Origin: Sphingomonadales bacterium | Lineage (GTDB): Bacteria; Pseudomonadota; Alphaproteobacteria; Sphingomonadales; Sphingomonadaceae | Reading direction: 5' to 3' | DNA length: 64,000 nt | Assembly (NCBI GenBank): GCA_017309275.1 | Contig: JAFKLT010000033.1 | Span: 48,325 to 112,324 of the forward strand | Shown here: piece by piece, positions 61,641 to 64,000 of the stretch | How positions within the stretch are numbered: the first letter of the stretch is position 1 | Layout of the letters: every line of letters starts with the position of its first letter | The notes under the pieces: model-generated | The model's database searches: none | The model's input: only the letters and a program-made list of their open reading frames with translations | Told to the model about the DNA's origin: nothing | Position numbers and translations under genes: made by a program

Positions 61641-63380
61641 TCAGCGCGCGGGCGCCTGCACCGTCGCCAAGTCGCCGAACACCGGCTTGCCCTCGAACAG
61701 CGTGACCAGCACCTTCGTCTTCGAAATCTCGTAGACCGGCAGGTTGAAGATGTCCTTGTCCAGCACCACCAGGTCGGCGCTCTTTCCGGTCTTGATCGAC
61801 CCCGTGACCGCGTCGAAGCCGTTCACATAGGCGACGTTGATCGTGTGGCTTGCGATCGCTTCCTTCAGCGAGACGCCCTCCGCGGGCAGCAGCGGCTTGG
61901 CGTTCGGGTCGCCCGCCGTCCGCCGCGTTATCGCCACCTCGATCCCCTCCAGCGGGTTCGCGCCGCCGACGGGCCAGTCGGCGCCATAGGCCAGCTTGCC
62001 GCCAGCGCGGACGATGCTGCCCGCCGGATAGATATATTCGGCGCGCTTCGGCCCGATCGCGGCGACGGTCAGGTCCATATAATCGTACCACGACGCCCAG
62101 GTCGGCTGGAATTGGGCAAAGGTCGACAGCTTGCCGAAACGGGGCTGATCGGCGGGGTCCACGACGTTCATGTGCGTGATCATGTGATGCGTCGGCTTCG
62201 CGCCGTTCGCCTTGCGCGCCGCCTCGATCGCGTCGAGCGAGATGCGCACGCCTCCGTCGCCGATCGCGTGCAGAAAGGCGTGCATGCCGTGGCCGTCGAC
62301 CGCGGTGACGGCCTGCTTCAGCACCTCGGGCGCGATCTGCGGCGTGCCGCGCTCGTCGCCGCTGTTTTCATAGGGCGCGAGCATATAGGCGGTCTTCTGC
62401 GGGATCACCCCGTCGACATAGAATTTGACCGTGTGGGTCGAAATGCCCAGGCTGTTCGCGCGCTCGGCGGCGCGGAGCAGGCCCGGAAGCTGGTCCATGC
62501 CGCGCTCGTTCTTCCACTTCAGCGATACCGCGACGTGGCTGGTCAGCTTTCCTGCGTCGAGAACGGCCTTGTAGGCGTCGACCATCGGGCTGCCGCCATT
62601 GTCGTCATATTCGACGCCGGCATCGTTCCAGCTTACGATCCCCAGGCTGTTGAAATGGTCGGCGACATAGAGGATCGAGTTCTGGATTTCGGTCGCCGAC
62701 GGCGGCGGGATCATGGGCTTGACCAAATCCATCGCGGCTTCCTGAAGGCTGCCCACGGGTTCGCCGGTCGCGGGGTCGCGGTCGATCGTCCCGTTCGGCG
62801 GATCCTTGGTATCGCGGGTGATCTTTGCGACCTCCAGCGCCTTGGAATTGAGCCAATAGGTGTGGCCGCCGGTGGATTCAAAGATCAGCGGGCGCGTCGT
62901 CGACACCTTGTCGAGCAACTCCTTGCGCGGAATGCCGTTCGGCGGGAACAGCGCATCGCTCCAGCCGATGCCATATACCGCGCCGTCGCCGGGTACCGCC
63001 GCGACGCATTTGGCGATCAGCGCCTGATAATCCTCGATCGTCTTGCCGTCCTGCAGCGGGCAGCGCGAGCGGCTGAGCGCCCCGAACAGCGGGTGGACAT
63101 GCGCATCGCCAAAGGCGGGAAGCACCAGCCGGCCGCCCAGGTCGACGGTCCGCGTCGACGCACCGCGCAGCTTGCCGACCGAGGCGCTGCTGCCCACCGC
63201 GACGATCTTGCCGTCCTTGATCGCCACCGCTTCAGCCCAAGGCTGCTTGTCCTCGACGGTATAGACGCGCGCGTTGGTCAGGATCAGGTCGGCCGAAACC
63301 TTGCCCTTGGCCTGCGCGACCGCGCTCGCCGAAAGAGCCAGGGCCGCGACCAGAGCGGCGGAGACGACAGGTTTCGACAT
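61641..63380 (-). CDS. Exported amidohydrolase family 3 (YtcJ-like)
   Basis: 579 residues with a Sec signal (cleavage after ASAVAQA). The amidohydrolase barrel is of the long YtcJ/D-aminoacylase-like type: FGDAHVHP (metal His pair), the ESTGGHTYWLNSKAL motif, the HTVKFYVDGVI strand with metal Lys, HAIGDGGVRISLDAI, ITHMNVV and YGADWPVGGANPLEG (metal Asp). The tail GKSADLVVLDKDIF is typical. GGGAG precedes ATG 63380. It opposes the esterase gene and shares the 305-bp promoter gap with the HTH gene. Likely hydrolyses an N-acyl or cyclic amide compound in the periplasm. Confidence 0.9.
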   Translation of the reverse strand: MSKPVVSAALVAALALSASAVAQAKGKVSADLILTNARVYTVEDKQPWAEAVAIKDGKIVAVGSSASVGKLRGASTRTVDLGGRLVLPAFGDAHVHPLFGALSRSRCPLQDGKTIEDYQALIAKCVAAVPGDGAVYGIGWSDALFPPNGIPRKELLDKVSTTRPLIFESTGGHTYWLNSKALEVAKITRDTKDPPNGTIDRDPATGEPVGSLQEAAMDLVKPMIPPPSATEIQNSILYVADHFNSLGIVSWNDAGVEYDDNGGSPMVDAYKAVLDAGKLTSHVAVSLKWKNERGMDQLPGLLRAAERANSLGISTHTVKFYVDGVIPQKTAYMLAPYENSGDERGTPQIAPEVLKQAVTAVDGHGMHAFLHAIGDGGVRISLDAIEAARKANGAKPTHHMITHMNVVDPADQPRFGKLSTFAQFQPTWASWYDYMDLTVAAIGPKRAEYIYPAGSIVRAGGKLAYGADWPVGGANPLEGIEVAITRRTAGDPNAKPLLPAEGVSLKEAIASHTINVAYVNGFDAVTGSIKTGKSADLVVLDKDIFNLPVYEISKTKVLVTLFEGKPVFGDLATVQAPAR

Positions 63381-63537
63381 AGTCACTCCCGATAGGGCTG
63401 GAGCGGACCTTGTTGCAGGTCGCGCCTTGGATGGACACAAAATAGCGCGCGTCGGCGCCCTCCCCGGCACCGCCCGGACGGGCCGGTGCACGCCTGCTAT
63501 AGAACCGCAAGCGGGCCGCGGATCGAAGCCGGATTTG

Positions 63538-63564
63538 GGGGTAAGCCGGCCGAAAGACGGGTAA
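63538..63564 (-). promoter_or_regulatory. Paired TTACCC boxes toward the amidohydrolase
   Basis: Minus-strand TTACCCC (63538-63544) and TTACCCGT (63557-63564) are direct repeats 20 bp apart, 158-184 bp before the ATG at 63380. Confidence 0.5.
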
Positions 63565-63608
63565 GCGCAGCGGGCCACCCGATGCCGCTTCCCCAATATT
63601 GCCCGATC

Positions 63609-63616
63609 TTACCCGT
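63609..63616 (+). promoter_or_regulatory. TTACCCGT box toward the HTH gene
   Basis: Exact TTACCCGT on the plus strand, 77 bp before the ATG at 63686. Confidence 0.5.
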
Positions 63617-63685
63617 CAGGTCGCTTTCGCAGCCCGATCGACAACCGGATAGTGACCCTCTCAGCGATACCGAGCGGGGGAAGCA

Positions 63686-63952
63686 ATGCTGCAAAACTGG
63701 CACGTGGGCCTCCGCGACCGCATCGACCGAAGTCGGCGCGAACCGCTCCATTTCCAGATCGTCAACGCGATCGTTCAGGACATCGAGAGCGGGCGGTTGC
63801 CGTCGGGCGCCTATCTGCCGAGCAGCCGCGGCCTCGCCGCAATGCTCGATCTCAATCGCAAGACGGTGGTGCTGGTCTATCAGCATCTGATCGCGCAGGG
63901 TTGGCTCACCAGCCTGGGCACGCGGTTCCAACGCATCTACCGGGACGAGTAA
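63686..63952 (+). CDS. Lone GntR/MocR-type HTH protein
   Basis: 88 residues that are almost only a GntR winged helix: REPLHFQIVNAIVQDIESGRLPSGAYLPSSRGLAAMLDLNRKTVVLVYQHLIAQGWL (shortened). The LPSSRxLAxxLxxxRxTVVxxYxxL pattern is that of MocR/PdxR regulators, which normally carry a 350-residue aminotransferase-like domain after it; here the frame stops after TRFQRIYRDE. So it is a stand-alone HTH or a cut-down MocR. The frame closes cleanly and a new gene with its own ribosome site follows at 63985. It may bind DNA alone or with a partner encoded further on. Confidence 0.8.
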   Translation: MLQNWHVGLRDRIDRSRREPLHFQIVNAIVQDIESGRLPSGAYLPSSRGLAAMLDLNRKTVVLVYQHLIAQGWLTSLGTRFQRIYRDE

Positions 63953-63984
63953 GGGGTACGCCGCGAGCGGCGAGGGGTGTCGAC

Positions 63985-64000
63985 ATGAGAGTACTGGTGC
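63985..64000 (+). CDS. Start of a gene cut by the window end
   Basis: ATG 63985 with GAGGGG upstream opens MRVLV and runs off the end. It lies 32 bp after the HTH gene, so both may form an operon. Five residues are too few for a call. Confidence 0.4.

Larger units (their letters stand above)
63381..63685. other. 305-bp divergent intergenic region with TTACCC boxes
   Basis: No gene was found in this gap. It contains at least three TTACCC(G/C) boxes: two on the minus strand (63538-63544 and 63557-63564, 20 bp apart) pointing to the amidohydrolase gene and one on the plus strand (63609-63616) pointing to the HTH gene, plus a degenerate TTGCCCGAT at 63599. The rest shows nothing recognisable. 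Confidence 0.6.

Noticed and set aside
1-64000. Mobile elements, CRISPR arrays, rRNA and tRNA genes
   Set aside because: I saw no transposase or integrase product, no regularly spaced repeats, and no cloverleaf or rRNA-like stretch. A covariance-model scan would be needed to exclude small RNAs.

Overview
This 64 kb window is chromosomal DNA from a GC-rich alphaproteobacterium, most likely a sphingomonad (Sphingopyxis/Sphingomonas type). The evidence is a SciP (DUF1153) CtrA inhibitor, a zwf-edd-eda Entner-Doudoroff cluster, many ECF sigma/anti-sigma genes, typical small sphingomonad orphans, and short intergenic palindromes. I see no rRNA, tRNA, CRISPR array, transposase, prophage or replication origin. 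All names come from reading the sequence; no database search was possible.

Region 1 (about 1-16 kb) is mostly housekeeping: a DUF2171 protein, a FrnE-type DsbA protein, mnmA, sciP, a small lipoprotein, a GNAT, an ECF sigma/anti-sigma pair, lepA, a YVTN propeller, a siroheme-synthase-like protein, and lysA-lipoprotein-argH facing a TlpA-like thioredoxin. Several very small genes sit between these, including a 37-residue membrane peptide that seems to start at ATA.

Region 2 (16.2-20.3 kb) looks like a self-contained ECF sigma regulon. A sigma/anti-sigma operon diverges from a secreted subtilase and is flanked by two more secreted-protein genes. All four transcription units carry the same element, GGAAGAAA-N13-TCGTT, and the sigma/subtilase gap holds it as a palindrome that works in both directions.

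Region 3 (20.3-30.3 kb) is a compact minus-strand glycerolipid cluster: HAD-PlsC fusion, PlsB-like acyltransferase, wax ester synthase/DGAT, patatin, monoacylglycerol-lipase-like hydrolase, a second alpha/beta hydrolase and gpsA. Together they could make and mobilise neutral storage lipid from glycerol-3-phosphate. Region 4 (30.3-42.1 kb) holds zwf-edd-eda opposite glpD, an SDR/AraC pair, ahpC-ahpF, and a sterol-desaturase-like hydroxylase opposite a TetR regulator.

Region 5 (42.1-64 kb) is an accessory catabolic island: a FAD amine/amino-acid oxidase, two paralogous secreted esterases, two exported amidohydrolases, a cupin, an ALDH-SDR-IclR-MFS-M28 peptidase operon, a large MalT-like LuxR regulator, a HyuA-DUF917-NCS1 permease operon, and a lone MocR-type HTH protein. 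A motif TTACCCGT, often paired at 19-22 bp, lies roughly 75-160 bp upstream of almost every unit. I propose that the MalT-like protein controls the island through it. The substrate is unknown; a cyclic amide/hydantoin-like or N-modified amino-acid compound fits the enzyme set.
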